64,000 nt of DNA from Corynebacterium sp. p3-SID1145. Its GTDB lineage: Bacteria > Actinomycetota > Actinomycetes > Mycobacteriales > Mycobacteriaceae. A program made the translations under genes and the position numbers. The DNA is taken from assembly GCA_025144245.1 (NCBI GenBank), contig JALXXC010000011.1, forward strand, positions 1-64,000, read 5' to 3'. Shown here one piece after another: positions 63,922-64,000 of the stretch. The notes under the pieces were generated by a model. That model worked only from the letters and a program-made list of their open reading frames with translations. It ran no database searches and had not been told where the DNA came from. Every line of letters begins with the position of its first letter. Position 1 is the first letter of the stretch.

Positions 63922-64000
63922 ATGTCGCACACCCCGCACTCCAACGACCCCCGGGACAACCCCGGGGATTTCCTCGTAGGCAAGGACGGGAAACCCCTGA
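63922..64000 (+). CDS. Start of a probable LytR-CpsA-Psr (LCP) family gene, partial
   Basis: Only 26 codons are in the window. The sequence MSHTPHSNDPRDNPGDFLVG, then KDGKPL, resembles the disordered cytoplasmic start of actinobacterial LCP proteins (xFLVGKDGKP), the ligases that attach arabinogalactan to peptidoglycan. An LCP gene also follows pheA in C. glutamicum. ATG 63913, nine bases earlier, is in frame too. The identification needs the rest of the gene and is mostly from context. Confidence 0.45.
   Translation, partial: MSHTPHSNDPRDNPGDFLVGKDGKPL

Overview
The window is chromosomal DNA of a high-GC mycolic-acid actinobacterium, almost certainly a Corynebacterium. The evidence is a continuous block of arabinogalactan and mycolate genes: aftD, cmpL-type transporter, accD, pks13, fadD32, a Culp6-like cutinase, two mycoloyltransferases (one with LGFP repeats), aftB, ubiA, a PAP2 phosphatase, glfT2 and glf. 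Gene order matches the Mycobacterium tuberculosis Rv3799c-Rv3811 region and the equivalent C. glutamicum region. The species cannot be named from sequence alone. No rRNA, CRISPR array, IS element or prophage was seen.

Layout. 1-5343: a decayed secreted-protein gene, UDP-glucose dehydrogenase (ugd), a 104-residue Cys/His-rich putative metal binder, dcd, tRNA-Gly(CCC) and a luciferase-like monooxygenase. 5510-17658: mostly envelope genes, namely a lipase-like hydrolase, VanW protein, GH3 lipoprotein, DUF2613 protein, aftD, acyltransferase, DUF3068 protein, a large membrane protein, a GT4 glycosyltransferase and a methyltransferase. 17666-24618: pckG, then trmB, a NYN-domain protein, an MmpL transporter and a LPG-synthase-like membrane protein. 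24644-27946: a three-gene cassette that looks like tmsA-tmsB-tmsC (10-methyl branched fatty acid synthesis), followed on the other strand by a 36-residue peptide gene. 28039-46288: the mycolate and arabinogalactan block, all on the minus strand. 46619-51259: a DUF222/HNH protein, a small helical protein, a GT87 glycosyltransferase and a cation/proton antiporter. 51312-54753: glf divergent from a PGRP-type amidase. 54765-59989: a serS-plsC-plsC-HAD-glpK run, the second plsC frameshifted in a G run. 60050-64000: Septum_form protein, zincin-like protein, phosphoglycerate mutase-like protein, pheA, CPBP protease and the start of a probable LCP gene.

How the genes work together. AccD/FadD32/Pks13 build the mycolate, the MmpL protein probably exports trehalose monomycolate, and MytA/MytB transfer it. 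Ugd is a nucleotide-sugar enzyme. UbiA plus the PAP2 phosphatase supply the decaprenyl-phosphate pentose donor. Glf/GlfT2 build galactan and AftB/AftD add arabinose.

The most unusual observation is not a gene. The 11-mer GCTTATCGACG (or its complement) occurs 16 times exactly in 64 kb, where chance predicts about 0.03 under equal base composition. Copies lie on both strands, in all reading frames and in unrelated genes, several times forcing the codons TTA or ATA that this GC-rich genome otherwise avoids. One pair forms a perfect 23-bp palindrome. This points to selection on the DNA itself.
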